A model generated the notes under the pieces. The model was given only the letters and a program-made list of their open reading frames with translations. It was not told the DNA's origin and made no database searches. From positions 682,001 to 746,000 of the forward strand of contig NZ_CP016619.1 of NCBI RefSeq assembly GCF_002741015.1: a DNA stretch of 64,000 nt, in the 5' to 3' direction. The position numbers and the translations under genes are program-made. Origin of the DNA: Microvirga ossetica (GTDB lineage: Bacteria; Pseudomonadota; Alphaproteobacteria; Rhizobiales; Beijerinckiaceae). This document shows, piece by piece, positions 36,806 to 46,269 of the stretch (position 1 is the first letter of the stretch; every line of letters begins with the position of its first letter).

Positions 36806-37357
36806 ATGCACCTGCAGCGCATCGTCCTCCCGAGCGGCCATGTGACCTGGACCGCCTATGACGGCGACGCCATCGTCACCGAGATCCGTGGGATCGCCGA
36901 CCGCCTGCATCGGCTTCGGTCGACCATCTACCGCGAGATCAAACGGAACTGGGTTCACGATGAAGAGCCGTTGTATCGCGACTATTTCCATGTGGCCGCC
37001 GACATGCAAGCTCACGCCGGGCGTCAGCGTCTGGGCAAACTCTCCCGCAAACCGGTGCTGGTAACCTACGTCGTGGATCGCCTCAAAGCTGGATGGTCGC
37101 CAGAGCAGATCGCTGGCCGGCTGCGGACATCCAGAGCGCCTGAACGGCTGTCGCATGAGACGATCTACCGGTTCGTCTACAGCTCTCAAGGGCAAAAGCT
37201 CGGGCTGTACCAGGATATGCCAATGGCACGGCGCCGGCGGCGAGCGCGCTACCAGTGCAAGCCCCGTGGCCTCGCCATCCGGCGAGCACCACCTTCGAGC
37301 AGTGTCCACCGGAGGTCGCAGCTCGCACTAGCTGCGGGCAACGGGATGGCGATCTGA
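36806..37357 (+). pseudogene. Truncated IS30-family transposase
   Basis: N-terminal half of an IS30 transposase: HTH block GIADRLHRLRSTIYREIKRN, and ERLSHETIYRFVYSSQGQKL. The DDE core is gone after residue about 150. The frame ends in unrelated sequence. Confidence 0.75.
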
Positions 37358-37504
37358 TTATGTTCCGCAAGGAACTGGGCAAGCACAATCTCACGTCACT
37401 GATTAAGCGTCAAAGCCAGGTGATTTTTATTCTGAGGTGCGAAACTCGTTATAAATAACAGACTGAAATCGGTGGACCCTGAATGCCCCTCCCCTATGCC
37501 CACC

Positions 37505-37790
37505 TGAGTTGGCGACCGGCGCGAGATCAAACGGAATTGGGGTTACGCTGAAGAGCCGCTGTGCCGCAGATACTACCATGTGGTCACCGATATGCAGGCG
37601 CTCGCACGGCGCCAGCGTCTGGTCAAACTCTCCCTCAAGCCGGTGCTCACGGTTTACAACATCGATCTCCCAAAGCTGGATAGTCGCCGGAGCAGTTCCC
37701 TGGCCTTCTCAAACACCCGGTAGCAGCTCTCTCCGACTTCATGCGAACACGAAACATGAGCGGACGCTTCGTACTCCCTTTTGGGCTTAT
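37505..37790 (+). pseudogene. Second IS30 fragment
   Basis: A diverged piece paralogous to the one at 36806: EIKRNWGYAEEPLCRRYYHV, DMQALARRQRLVKLS, LKPVLTVYNID. Internal stops and frameshifts follow. Two tandem IS30 remnants, one older. Confidence 0.65.
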
Positions 37791-37799
37791 TAATAAAAG

Positions 37800-38273
37800 T
37801 CAGATCAGCTCAGCCGCGTGGGCACATAATCACTACCTGCCCTCCCCTTCCTCTCAGCTAAAAAATCTGGCTGCTCGCCTCAAGCCTGAAAATCCATAGC
37901 GCTCTCGAGCCCAAGGCGCCGTCACCGAAAAAAAGGGAAAAATCAGGGCTGATTTTCACTTTGCTCAGATCAAATGTCGAAACTCCCGTTTCATCTTTCA
38001 TCTCGGATCTCGCCAAAATTTTCAGCTGAATGAATTTTCCGTCTCAAGTGCTGGTGCGTGTAGCGTACGAAACGAGACTGGATAATCATCTCTCGAGCAA
38101 AGAGTTTTACCATCCAACAGCCGGTAAAGTTTCACTGTGCCATAAATTTTGGGCTCATGCAGGCTGCCGAAGCTCGAGTATGCTAAGAGCTTGAAATCCC
38201 TCGCTCAGAAAATTGAAGGTCCACCCTAATCCACAGTATTACCTTCGAGAATGGCGTCATTCTCTCATACGTA
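37800..38273. other. AT-rich gene-free stretch
   Basis: No supported gene; clearly richer in A and T than the flanking regions. It marks the left border of the AT-richer mobilisation block. Confidence 0.5.
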
Positions 38274-38507
38274 GTGATGTCGATCCGCGCTCAAACCGTA
38301 CTCCCTGGAACACCCACTATTCCGGATCAGATTGTCGAGAATCGTAACCCCTATTTTGATGCCCTGGATTCTGCTGATGAGGCGTGGGCTGAAGGTAGGG
38401 TCGACATCTCAGAGATGGAGGACCTTCTCGCAGGGATGCTCGCACGGCAACTCGCGGGATTTTACCAACTCGCTGGGGGAAAGTTGGCGCCCGATACTTC
38501 TGACTGA
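38274..38507 (+). pseudogene. C-terminal fragment of a Fic-family protein
   Basis: Reads TIPDQIVENRNPYFDALDSA, then DISEMEDLLAGMLARQLAGF to the stop. This matches the C-terminal helical tail of Fic-type proteins (patterns I-P-x-QIV-x-x-R-PYYDAL and DLS-MEALL-x-MLA-QLA). The catalytic HPFxxGNGR core is absent, so it is a leftover. A complete but different Fic gene is at 46590. Confidence 0.5.
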
Positions 38508-38614
38508 GCGGTGCCTGGAATTCTACCCTTCACGCATAACAAGTGAGCTTGGATAATCCCAGAGGTCCGTGGGCTCACTTATTGGTGGCCGATCGCCTTG
38601 ATGGGCCTATGTCA

Positions 38615-39769
38615 TTACTGAGCTTCATTCATCGGGCGGTTAATATGCAGTTCCACGTCAGCCCATCCGGGGATACGATCAAGCCGTGCAGGCGGTGCAG
38701 GCGCCCGCTTTTTCCAACTAAGAAACCAACGCGTCCACCTCTCGCAACTCAATTCGCGCAAACGGTGCTGAAGGGACCTCGTTGAGCCATCGCCGGACAT
38801 TGGGCTCAACATCTGGACAACCCCCATGACCTGCGACCCAGGGTAATTTCGCATGTGCTGCCACTCGGAAGGAACCCACGCAAGCATGTTAGAATGGACA
38901 TCAATCCAAAATTCTGGACCAGAATGAGCGGCCCCAGAATAGTATGGGATCTTGCGCTCTTTATATTCCTGGATACAGCCTTTTCGTGACAGAGGCAAAG
39001 TCTCAGGCAGTTGATTGGGTTCCTTCGGAGCTTCTGGCATAAAGCCAATTCTGATCCCATCCCAATATTGCCTTAAGGTATCGACAATGTTCTGATTGAC
39101 CTCACTCTTGAATAAGGTCTTTGTTTCGGCTCGAAAGAATGGGGTTTCTGGAAGCTCCGTTTTGAGTTCCAACCACTTCGTGCCCAAACAAATATCAATT
39201 TTGCCTTCTACACCAATTGGTGAACCTGACAGAACCAACCATCCGATCCCGCCGTCAAGCACCACATAGTAGCACCTGTCATAGGACATATCAGGGTGTT
39301 GCCCCTTAAACTCCGATCCTGCAGTCAGATCATTCTCGCTATTAGCTAGGAGCGACTTCATCTTGTCGTGACGCAGAAAGACATCATTATATTGCCGGGC
39401 CCGATATCCTTTGAGCCACGTTGGCGCACAATCTCCTAGTCTCAGCGACTCGTTTTGCTCGATCCTGGTCCGAATGACCCTATTCGTTTCCTCAATTGCA
39501 CGCCGATAGCCCTCGGCAATTTCCTTCAATGCAGCCTCTAGGGGATGTACTAGGCGCGGGGTACGGCAGAGACGGTCTATAAGGCCAGGAGAAACAGCAA
39601 TCGCGCGGGCAAAGTCGGGATAGGCGTCCAGCATACCTTCTACAACTTGTGGCAATCTCATAGATCGCACATCCGGCAGTTCCGGCAACTCGACAGGATT
39701 CAACAGCAGTTTGCTGATTACGTTGTTGTCCGAGAAGAGATCATTGTAGATTTTCTTGAAGAAAGTCAT
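38615..39769 (-). CDS. Unrecognised 384-residue protein with a possible PD-(D/E)xK motif
   Basis: Soluble protein with no signal peptide. Residues 1-130 are helical (QVVEGMLDAYPDFARAIAVS), residues 130-300 mixed. Around residues 190-204, GKIDICLGTKWLELKTEL puts Asp192 and Glu201-x-Lys203 in the spacing of the PD-(D/E)xK nuclease fold (beta strand, ExK on the next strand). Residues 240-330 hold several Trp/Tyr-rich segments; the C-terminal 60 residues are very basic. It lies 145 bp downstream of the relaxase on the same strand and probably shares its mobile element. It could be a nuclease linked to transfer, defence or competition; none of this is proven. Confidence 0.6.
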   Translation of the reverse strand: MTFFKKIYNDLFSDNNVISKLLLNPVELPELPDVRSMRLPQVVEGMLDAYPDFARAIAVSPGLIDRLCRTPRLVHPLEAALKEIAEGYRRAIEETNRVIRTRIEQNESLRLGDCAPTWLKGYRARQYNDVFLRHDKMKSLLANSENDLTAGSEFKGQHPDMSYDRCYYVVLDGGIGWLVLSGSPIGVEGKIDICLGTKWLELKTELPETPFFRAETKTLFKSEVNQNIVDTLRQYWDGIRIGFMPEAPKEPNQLPETLPLSRKGCIQEYKERKIPYYSGAAHSGPEFWIDVHSNMLAWVPSEWQHMRNYPGSQVMGVVQMLSPMSGDGSTRSLQHRLRELSCERWTRWFLSWKKRAPAPPARLDRIPGWADVELHINRPMNEAQ

Positions 39770-39914
39770 TGATACTAGGCGCCCAGCATGCTATGTCAGA
39801 TTGTAGGCAGCTTTTATGCTTTCTGCCTTGCCCTATATTATACAGATGGATTGTACCTTGGCAAAGCAGTTCTTCACGGAACGCCAGCTGCCAAACGCTC
39901 AAAAGCGAGCCATC

Positions 39915-42900
39915 TCAGAAACGATCACGCTCCCTCTCCGGAATTGGACGCCGAGGATGGTCGCGCTCCAACCTTGTATCCTCTTGAGGCTGCTGTTGTT
40001 CCGTTGGCCCCATGTCCGGTTCGTGGGCTAAATCATTAATCGGATGATTTACGAAGGTGGATAACACACCCAGTTCGCGCTTTTGGAGATTGGCATTCCC
40101 ACCGCACGCGTCAATTATCTCCCCCTTGATCACATTGAAGACGTCTCCGCTTGCCTCTCCGTAACGGCTCGCGATATGCTTCTCGGCGTCAGGATAGCGC
40201 TGGACAAGTTCCCGCAACCGACCAAGAACAGTTCTACTCGGCCTTCCTCCAAATGACACAATCAAGGCCTGATCAGGCATTTGGTCAATTTGATACAGCG
40301 ATAGACCATCCCCACCCGATTGTGTGAAATAGATTCTCGTTGGATTGTGAGTGTCGCCCATCAGGGTGAAATTAAGATCGCCCTCCCCGGTGATCCCTAA
40401 GATCGCATCCTTGCCCTCCCCTCCCGTGCCAGTCCCCTGATACTCAAAGCCGATGATCTGACCATCCAGATCTCTATGAGCAAACGCCGGGCGACCATCA
40501 CGCATCGTTCGAATATGGGATCGAAAACGGTAGAGGACGTCGGGTGCAATCCCAAGCTGAACCTGAAGATGTTCATTGATCCCTTGGCGCAGGGTGATCC
40601 ATTGATGTGCAGCTCGCCTGTGACGTGTCGCGCTCGAAAAACGTGCGGCAACGTGGGAACTGCTGACGACCTTGCTTATGCGAGGTGGGTAATGTGGGCC
40701 CGACAGGCGCTCGACCATGCGGTCACGAAGCGATTGTGCAGTGCTGTTGGAATTGACCGAACGAGGGAAGAGTTCTTCATTGCTCCTCGCCGACGTCCTC
40801 AAATCAGAACCCGACGAATGCATCGGGCTCTGACTAGCGAAGGCAGCGACGCTCAAAGCAAAGTCGCTGGGATTTCGCTTCCATTCACTGGCTCGTGCCT
40901 CGTCCATGACGGCCCGCTTGACCAAGGCTGCCTTGGCGCGACTGTAAACACGATCGGCTCGTGGGGGCCTGGCTGTTCCAAGCCCGGACTGCGTGATATC
41001 TCCCAGTCCGGCATCCGGCGCGACTGCAACACGCGAGGTATCGACATAGAGCCGCACATTTTGACGATGCCGGGTCATGGCAGTGGAAATGCTCTCCCGT
41101 CCCATGCCCCGCAGATTTGCAACGAAGCAGTCATCCACAACCAGCCCTTCTGCGTCCCGAACCGATAGGCAATAACCGTGCTGCAGCCTAGGAATGCGCG
41201 GCAGCCCCTCTTCACGATTTCCTATAAGCTCCGATACCCTCGTCGTGAGAGGTGCTGCGCTCGGGGCCAGAACAAGGTCCAATGTTGGGTCGAGAGCATC
41301 GCCTTGAATGCGCTGAATACGGGCGCGATCGCCCATCCGGATCGCAAGGCCTCGAACCTGAAGGTCTTCGCCAAACAGCAGATCATCCCCTGCGGCCAGG
41401 GTCAGAGCAACAGAATCACGGCTGCCCTGTGGAATAACCCGAACCGTGATGTCCTCGCCAAGCAAGGTGTTACTCTTCATCGCAGACCGGACACGCCGGT
41501 TGATTTCATCCACATCCTTGCGCCGGGGGGTCACGATTGCCTGTCCGATGCTCTGGCCGGGAACAGACTGCGCAGAAGCGGACCGCGTCCTTAGGTAGTC
41601 GCGCACGAGCCTTTCCAAGGCGGTCTGCCGGTCGGACGCCCAACAGATTGCCCCCGCCCTGTCATAAGCTTCCAGGGCCCTCACAGGATCGCCACTCGCA
41701 AAATCACGCGATGCCGACCGGTGCCAATCTTGACGTTGATGCTGGACATCCGCCGTACGGCACACCCCCAAGGCTCGGGCGAGCGCAGCCATGGGTGCGC
41801 CTGCAATGTCCCGTCGGGGGCGGGCAATGTCGCCGAGCAAAATCAGCTTTGTGCCGGTGTCCCCCTGACTGAAGACATCGATCAGGGCCGCCATGTCAGA
41901 CGTTCCGACCCGATCGGCCTCGTCACAGATGACGACGGAATGGTGCCCCAGTCCCACGTCACCTTTCTTGACCCGCCTGATGAAGGCTTGAACGGCCGGC
42001 GCCATGCCCTCTGTGGCCTCCGGGTCAGTTTTGATGCGATTGATCCTCCACACCTCTTTGCCGCAGCTCTCGGCAACCGCAGCAAGGGCTTCTCCGATCC
42101 GAGAATTTTCGGCCTCTGTCTGGCCGCTGATAATCGAAACGCCGTTCCGTCTCAGGGCATGCCGCATTGCCTGGTGGTGCCCCTCGGGCCAAGCCGGCGA
42201 TGTGGACAACGCTCTTTCAAGCGTCTCACTCGATACAAAATCACGCTCATTCCGCCCCTCCAGGGCTGTCCGCAGCATGGCTTTCTCTGCCTCGATCATC
42301 GCGGCGGTTGAATAGATAACCTCTCCAGACCTATTGCTTCCGAGCCGGACGACCTGTTTCGACACCACGAGTTCTCTGATGACGGCTAACGTCTCGTTTG
42401 CGTCGCATTCACACTGCACGGCCTCATGGAGGTGGCGCAGCAAAACCCGTTGCTCGAAGACAGCTCCACTCGCCTCGAGTTCGCGGACAGCCTCCCGTGC
42501 AAGAATTCTGGCACGCTCCAAGCGACTGCCCTTCTTGTCGCGCTCCTTCCGCACTCTGGCGGCTTCGATCGCGGCCATCCGGAATAAGGCAACTCCACTC
42601 CAACCGACATTCGACAATTCATTCGCCCATCGTTGCTCAAGCATGGCAAGCGGCGTTTCACGGTCCTTCGCATCGCGTGTGCCGAAGGCTGCAATCTGCG
42701 CTGCACGTCGATTCGAAGATGGATCGAAGCCCGCCTCCCCGGCCGCCTGCATGATCTGCGCACGCCGCTTCGAAAACAGTTTGATGATGTCGGGTGGAAC
42801 GCCTGCGACTTGAAAATTACGGCCATCCCGGATGGATTCGAACCCGAAGTCGTTTCGCAACCCGCTCGCGAGCTCACTGCGGTAGAGGGCGGCGAGGGCG

Positions 42901-43700
42901 CCGAGATGCCGAAGAACGTCCCGGTTGTCGATCGCGCCAGTCGTCCCATCCTCCCGGACACAAAGATTCAACAGCACAGCATGCGAGTGGAGGTGTGGAT
43001 CCTGGGCTCGGGATGTAAAATGCCGATAGACTGCGGCACTCGCCTCCTGCGCCGGAAGCCTGTGAATACCCTGCGGGCCAACCCGGGTAACAATCAGCCC
43101 CTCGGTCAAGGCATGATCGAGAGCGCGGCGCACGGCTCGATCATGGGAAGCGAAGATCTTCGACCGACCTTCGGGGGAGGCAAATGCTGCCAGAACGCTG
43201 ACCGATTTCGGGGCCGCGCATTGGAGATCGTAGCCAACACTGCGCACCCCAGTGCCGGAGAGCCTCACAAGAGGCTCACGAGTCCCCGGGTCACGCCCTC
43301 TGGCAAGATCGCGCAAGATCCGGCCGTCGACCTCACCTTGATCAGAGCACTTTCGAAAGGGGGTCGAAGAGAATGCAGGCATCTCTCCAGACAGGCGGCG
43401 ACCAGTCCACCAAATTCCAGCGGATTCGCCAGACCCGTTATCAACATAGTATGCTACCTGGTCGCGGCCCGCGACATGATCTTGTGTAAGGGCCCCCAAC
43501 GCCCGATCGTACGCAGCGGCATAAACGTCCTCATAGGACTCCCCCCCTTCCCTCGCCTTTTCGGAAGCTTCGGCCTCTGCGTAGGCAGCCGCCATGTCAT
43601 CTACGCTGGCCTCGGTTGAGAGTATTCCAGCCTCCCGTCTGATCTGGCGCGCCATCGACTCGTAATACTCAACGGTTAGGATTCTCGTGCATGTCATCAT
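39915..43700 (-). CDS. MobF-family conjugative relaxase-helicase (TrwC/TraI-like) with unusual domains
   Basis: A 1261-residue relaxase. The catalytic MobF core has a tyrosine pair at 12-13 (LTVEYYESM), a second at 84-85 (QVAYYVDNG), the Asp-His pair and the metal-binding three-His motif HLHSH at residues 236-240 (QDPHLHSHAVLL). About 70 extra residues separate the two tyrosine pairs, an insertion canonical TraI/TrwC lack. The following helicase region keeps a UvrD-like C-terminal block (QHGYCLSVRDAEGLVVDDCF), but the P-loop reads SGQTEAENSRI, losing the GK(S/T). Walker B-like VVICDEADRVG remains. The last 300 residues resemble a Toprim-like region (YFTQSGGDGLSLYQ) in which the acidic residue is Gln. 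Divergent from the TraK/TraL/TraM-like operon. No coupling protein gene follows. Confidence 0.85.
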   Translation of the reverse strand: MMTCTRILTVEYYESMARQIRREAGILSTEASVDDMAAAYAEAEASEKAREGGESYEDVYAAAYDRALGALTQDHVAGRDQVAYYVDNGSGESAGIWWTGRRLSGEMPAFSSTPFRKCSDQGEVDGRILRDLARGRDPGTREPLVRLSGTGVRSVGYDLQCAAPKSVSVLAAFASPEGRSKIFASHDRAVRRALDHALTEGLIVTRVGPQGIHRLPAQEASAAVYRHFTSRAQDPHLHSHAVLLNLCVREDGTTGAIDNRDVLRHLGALAALYRSELASGLRNDFGFESIRDGRNFQVAGVPPDIIKLFSKRRAQIMQAAGEAGFDPSSNRRAAQIAAFGTRDAKDRETPLAMLEQRWANELSNVGWSGVALFRMAAIEAARVRKERDKKGSRLERARILAREAVRELEASGAVFEQRVLLRHLHEAVQCECDANETLAVIRELVVSKQVVRLGSNRSGEVIYSTAAMIEAEKAMLRTALEGRNERDFVSSETLERALSTSPAWPEGHHQAMRHALRRNGVSIISGQTEAENSRIGEALAAVAESCGKEVWRINRIKTDPEATEGMAPAVQAFIRRVKKGDVGLGHHSVVICDEADRVGTSDMAALIDVFSQGDTGTKLILLGDIARPRRDIAGAPMAALARALGVCRTADVQHQRQDWHRSASRDFASGDPVRALEAYDRAGAICWASDRQTALERLVRDYLRTRSASAQSVPGQSIGQAIVTPRRKDVDEINRRVRSAMKSNTLLGEDITVRVIPQGSRDSVALTLAAGDDLLFGEDLQVRGLAIRMGDRARIQRIQGDALDPTLDLVLAPSAAPLTTRVSELIGNREEGLPRIPRLQHGYCLSVRDAEGLVVDDCFVANLRGMGRESISTAMTRHRQNVRLYVDTSRVAVAPDAGLGDITQSGLGTARPPRADRVYSRAKAALVKRAVMDEARASEWKRNPSDFALSVAAFASQSPMHSSGSDLRTSARSNEELFPRSVNSNSTAQSLRDRMVERLSGPHYPPRISKVVSSSHVAARFSSATRHRRAAHQWITLRQGINEHLQVQLGIAPDVLYRFRSHIRTMRDGRPAFAHRDLDGQIIGFEYQGTGTGGEGKDAILGITGEGDLNFTLMGDTHNPTRIYFTQSGGDGLSLYQIDQMPDQALIVSFGGRPSRTVLGRLRELVQRYPDAEKHIASRYGEASGDVFNVIKGEIIDACGGNANLQKRELGVLSTFVNHPINDLAHEPDMGPTEQQQPQEDTRLERDHPRRPIPERERDRF

Positions 43701-43718
43701 TGCAGTCGCGCCGTTGTC

Positions 43719-44009
43719 CTAAGGGTTATCAGTAGCGCTGGAATTGGGTTTCTTCTGTGCTTGCTCGCGATACATATCCACAATGAAGTCTGCAATTACA
43801 TTGATCTGGTCGGCAATTTGAACCGCATTGGCATCAAGATTGGCCGCATGGGCGGCGACGCGATTGAGCGATTCGACACCATCGAGGGATGCCTTGAGTG
43901 CCTTCTCAAGATAAAGTTGGGGCGCAATCCCTTTGATTGCAGCGACAGCCTTAACAGCGCCCCAGAGCTTCGCATCAATGGAGACCCGCACTTTGTCCTG
44001 AGAATTCAT
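43719..44009 (-). CDS. Ribbon-helix-helix relaxosome accessory protein
   Basis: A 96-residue protein whose first 45 residues read KVRVSIDAKLWGAVKAVAAI and KGIAPQLYLEKALKASL: a beta strand followed by two helices, as in ribbon-helix-helix DNA-binding domains (TrwA/TraY-type). The rest is a helical coiled coil (DANAVQIADQINVIADFIVD), probably for oligomerisation. It ends 19 bases before the relaxase start, so the pair is an operon, and it likely binds oriT and assists nicking while repressing the operon. Start at Met 44009 is used; an upstream Met would extend it into the oriT region. The DNA-binding part starts right at that Met. Confidence 0.72.
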   Translation of the reverse strand: MNSQDKVRVSIDAKLWGAVKAVAAIKGIAPQLYLEKALKASLDGVESLNRVAAHAANLDANAVQIADQINVIADFIVDMYREQAQKKPNSSATDNP

Positions 44010-44262
44010 CACTCCTCCGATCCACGCTAATACATTATATTGCAATGGCTTACACGGCGTCGTGGCTGCTTTTCAGCTCGATGAGTGCGTCATGTGTCCG
44101 AATTTCAGATCTCGCACGCACTGTACTCCGTCGAGTAAACTGGATGCGAGGGCGCTGTCACTCGCAATGCCAGATCATGGAGAGGAAATCCACAGAAGCT
44201 TTGCAATTCACCGGGAATGCTATTATAGAGCGAACTGCATCTAGCATTTGAGGGATCGATGA
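44010..44262. other. Putative origin of transfer (oriT) and divergent promoter region
   Basis: This 253-bp gap lies between the divergent relaxase operon and the TraK/TraL/TraM-like operon, where oriT normally lies in MobF systems. It carries AGTGCGT (44084-44090) against ACGCACT (44116-44122), and a second inverted repeat TGCGAG (44145-44150) against CTCGCA (44161-44166). The segment TGCGTCATGTGTCC at 44086-44099 resembles the TGCG-nic-TGTCT core of R388-type nic sites, though the match is partial. It must also hold both promoters. Not demonstrated. Confidence 0.5.
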
Positions 44263-44679
44263 ATGGCTAAAGACAGCACCGCCGAACTGAGATCGCTTCT
44301 AAGGTCAGCAGCGCGAAAGCCACCGGCCCGGGGAGAATCTCTTTATTCAAAGGTCCGTTCACTCTATCCAGAAATTCTCGAGCTGAAAAAGAACGGCTAC
44401 ACCGATAGCGAGATCCACCAGATGTTCCTGTCGAAAGGTGAGAAGGTCTCGCTGGGTACGCTCCGACAGTATATTCAACGTGCGTCGAAGGAAGCGGCGA
44501 ATGAGTTCCGAACGGAAGGGAAACGAACCGCGACAATGGTTTCACGCACCGCTGACATGAACGGGAACGTTGGTGGCAATGGCATGCTCAGGCCATCTGA
44601 AGCCCTGGGCCAATCCCCTATCAAATCAATGGAAGGCAGGAAGGTATTAAGCCACAAACTCGGCGACGACGATGTGTAG
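44263..44679 (+). CDS. TraK/StbA-like DNA-binding protein
   Basis: A 138-residue protein. The first 80 residues read LYPEILELKKNGYTDSEIHQ and MFLSKGEKVSLGTLRQYIQR, a helix-turn-helix with the pattern seen in oriT-binding TraK-type proteins (short helix, G-Y-S/T-x-x-x-I, then a T-x-x-x-Y recognition helix). The C-terminal 60 residues are basic and likely disordered. First gene of the operon divergent from the relaxase; the next starts 38 bp on. Proposed role: binds the adjacent oriT region and autoregulates. Alternative: StbA-type stability protein. Confidence 0.6.
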   Translation: MAKDSTAELRSLLRSAARKPPARGESLYSKVRSLYPEILELKKNGYTDSEIHQMFLSKGEKVSLGTLRQYIQRASKEAANEFRTEGKRTATMVSRTADMNGNVGGNGMLRPSEALGQSPIKSMEGRKVLSHKLGDDDV

Positions 44680-44716
44680 ACCAAAGAGCTTTATCAATAG
44701 GGAATAACAAGCGAAT

Positions 44717-45550
44717 ATGGCAAAGAATGCTAAACAAAGTGATGCTGCTAAACGTGCTGTTGTCGTAGCAAATGAGAAGGGTGGTGTCGGCAAGACCGTT
44801 GCGGCTCGAGCCTTGATTGACCACTTGCGGTCGGACGAGGTCTTGCGGTCGAACGGTGTAAGAGTTGCAGCCTATGATGCGGATGGCGGCGTCGGAGGCC
44901 TAGTACGTGTTCTCGGCACTCGGGGTAGCGACGGACGACTGATCAAAGAGCAGGATCCGATTGAGGGTATCGGCTACTATAACGTCCGTGCGGACAATGA
45001 GCGCAATATGCTCCTTGATGCTGTGGCCTCTGGTGAGCCGCTGATCGTCCACGACCTCGCGGGAGGCTCTCTCGCCGATTTGATGCGAATAGTCGACGGA
45101 GGCGAGGGGCTTGACGGCCTCGTGTCAGCATTCGTGCAACATGGTTACCGTCTGACCGTCGTACATGTGATTTCGTCAGAGATCGGTGCCTCTCAGTCAG
45201 TCGGTAGCTGGATTGATTTGGTTGGCGACCAGGCCGACCATGTTGCCGTTCGCAATACCCGTTGGGGCAAAGCCGCGAGCGATTTTCCCTTCTGGCATGG
45301 CTTTGTAGACAGTAATAACGTTTCAAAGGGCGGCAAAACCCGCGAAAGGCTATTGGAACTCGGCGGCGTCGAAATCGACCTGCCAGCCCTTCCGGCTGGC
45401 ACCTTCGCCAAAGTGGATGCAAGCAACCTGCCGTTCTCAAAGGCGATCAACGACGCATCCCTTACCATCACCGAGAAGGCGCACGTTCAAAAGTTTATCA
45501 AGGACTTCGCGAACGCGCTCGCGCCAGCCCGTAGTCTCCTTGGGTTCTAG
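44717..45550 (+). CDS. ParA-like ATPase of the TraL/StbB type
   Basis: A 277-residue ATPase: KRAVVVANEKGGVGKTVAAR carries the deviant Walker A KGGVGKT with signature lysine; Asp-x-Asp-Gly-Gly (YDADGGVGGLVRVLG) replaces Walker A'; Walker B-like LIVHDLAGG. The rest is atypical for partition ParA (region VVHVISSEIGASQSVGSWID). Such proteins sit beside oriT genes in IncP (TraL) and IncW (StbB) plasmids and are needed for stable maintenance or transfer. Second gene of a three-gene operon; short 38-bp gap before, 48-bp after. Role in positioning the element is inferred. Confidence 0.75.
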   Translation: MAKNAKQSDAAKRAVVVANEKGGVGKTVAARALIDHLRSDEVLRSNGVRVAAYDADGGVGGLVRVLGTRGSDGRLIKEQDPIEGIGYYNVRADNERNMLLDAVASGEPLIVHDLAGGSLADLMRIVDGGEGLDGLVSAFVQHGYRLTVVHVISSEIGASQSVGSWIDLVGDQADHVAVRNTRWGKAASDFPFWHGFVDSNNVSKGGKTRERLLELGGVEIDLPALPAGTFAKVDASNLPFSKAINDASLTITEKAHVQKFIKDFANALAPARSLLGF

Positions 45551-45597
45551 GACCACCTGGCGGATCGTCCGATCCGCCAACTCCAACTCCCTCTGCA

Positions 45598-46269
45598 ATG
45601 GATTGTCGAATGTCGACTCGCGTCGATCAAAAACTTGCCTTCGACCGCTGGTGCAACGCTTTTGAAATTGAAGGCGAACGCCGGGACCGTCTTTGGACAA
45701 TAATGGTGCAAAACAGCCTGTCGCCTGATGACGTCAACACCTATTTTCTGGGAGCTGCAGGTGTCCTCGAGAAGGTGGCAGACCTCGTACTTCAGGCCAA
45801 TGAGACCCTTCCCGCAAGAATAGAAGAGGCCTCGCGACAGGCTGTGGGCCCTGTCGCTGAAGCTGCCACGAAGCGAGTGGCCGAGGCACACGCAAACCTT
45901 GCCGAGACGATGGGCGAAAGGGTTGCGGACGAGGCGGTGAAATACTTCGCCGCAGCGTTGGCCTCACGCAAGCTCCAAGTCTCGGCATCCTTCTTGGTAG
46001 GTGCCCTCCTTCTGGCTTTGGCCGTCGGATGGACTGGATGGTTCCTGGGACAGGCGACCCTCGCGGGGCAGGCGACCGAGATCGCTGCAATTCTATCGCG
46101 GCCGGATAGAGAGGAGTGGGTGACCCTCATGCGTAACAATCCCAACTTGACGGAGACGCGCAACAGTTATTGCAAGAAGGGCAGTACGCGCGCCTTCGAA
46201 ATTCAGGGACGCGTCGGCTGCACTATTCCGCTGTGGTTCGATGCTGCGCCGAAAGTTGCCCTCAAATAG
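45598..46269 (+). CDS. TraM/StbC-like coiled-coil membrane protein
   Basis: A 223-residue protein. Residues 60-130 form an Ala/Glu-rich coiled coil (LPARIEEASRQAVGPVAEAA, then HANLAETMGERVADEAVKYF); residues 140-165 a single membrane helix (SFLVGALLLALAVGWTGWFLG); then a short C-terminal domain with two Cys (NSYCKKG, VGCTIP). Third gene of the operon. The architecture resembles TraM of IncP and StbC of R388, small proteins with a helix-plus-anchor plan. Start could be 45598 or the Met at 45610. Confidence 0.6.
   Translation: MDCRMSTRVDQKLAFDRWCNAFEIEGERRDRLWTIMVQNSLSPDDVNTYFLGAAGVLEKVADLVLQANETLPARIEEASRQAVGPVAEAATKRVAEAHANLAETMGERVADEAVKYFAAALASRKLQVSASFLVGALLLALAVGWTGWFLGQATLAGQATEIAAILSRPDREEWVTLMRNNPNLTETRNSYCKKGSTRAFEIQGRVGCTIPLWFDAAPKVALK

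Noticed and set aside
42633..43619. 328-residue plus-strand frame over the relaxase
   Set aside because: Antisense of the MobF catalytic domain; no start signal.
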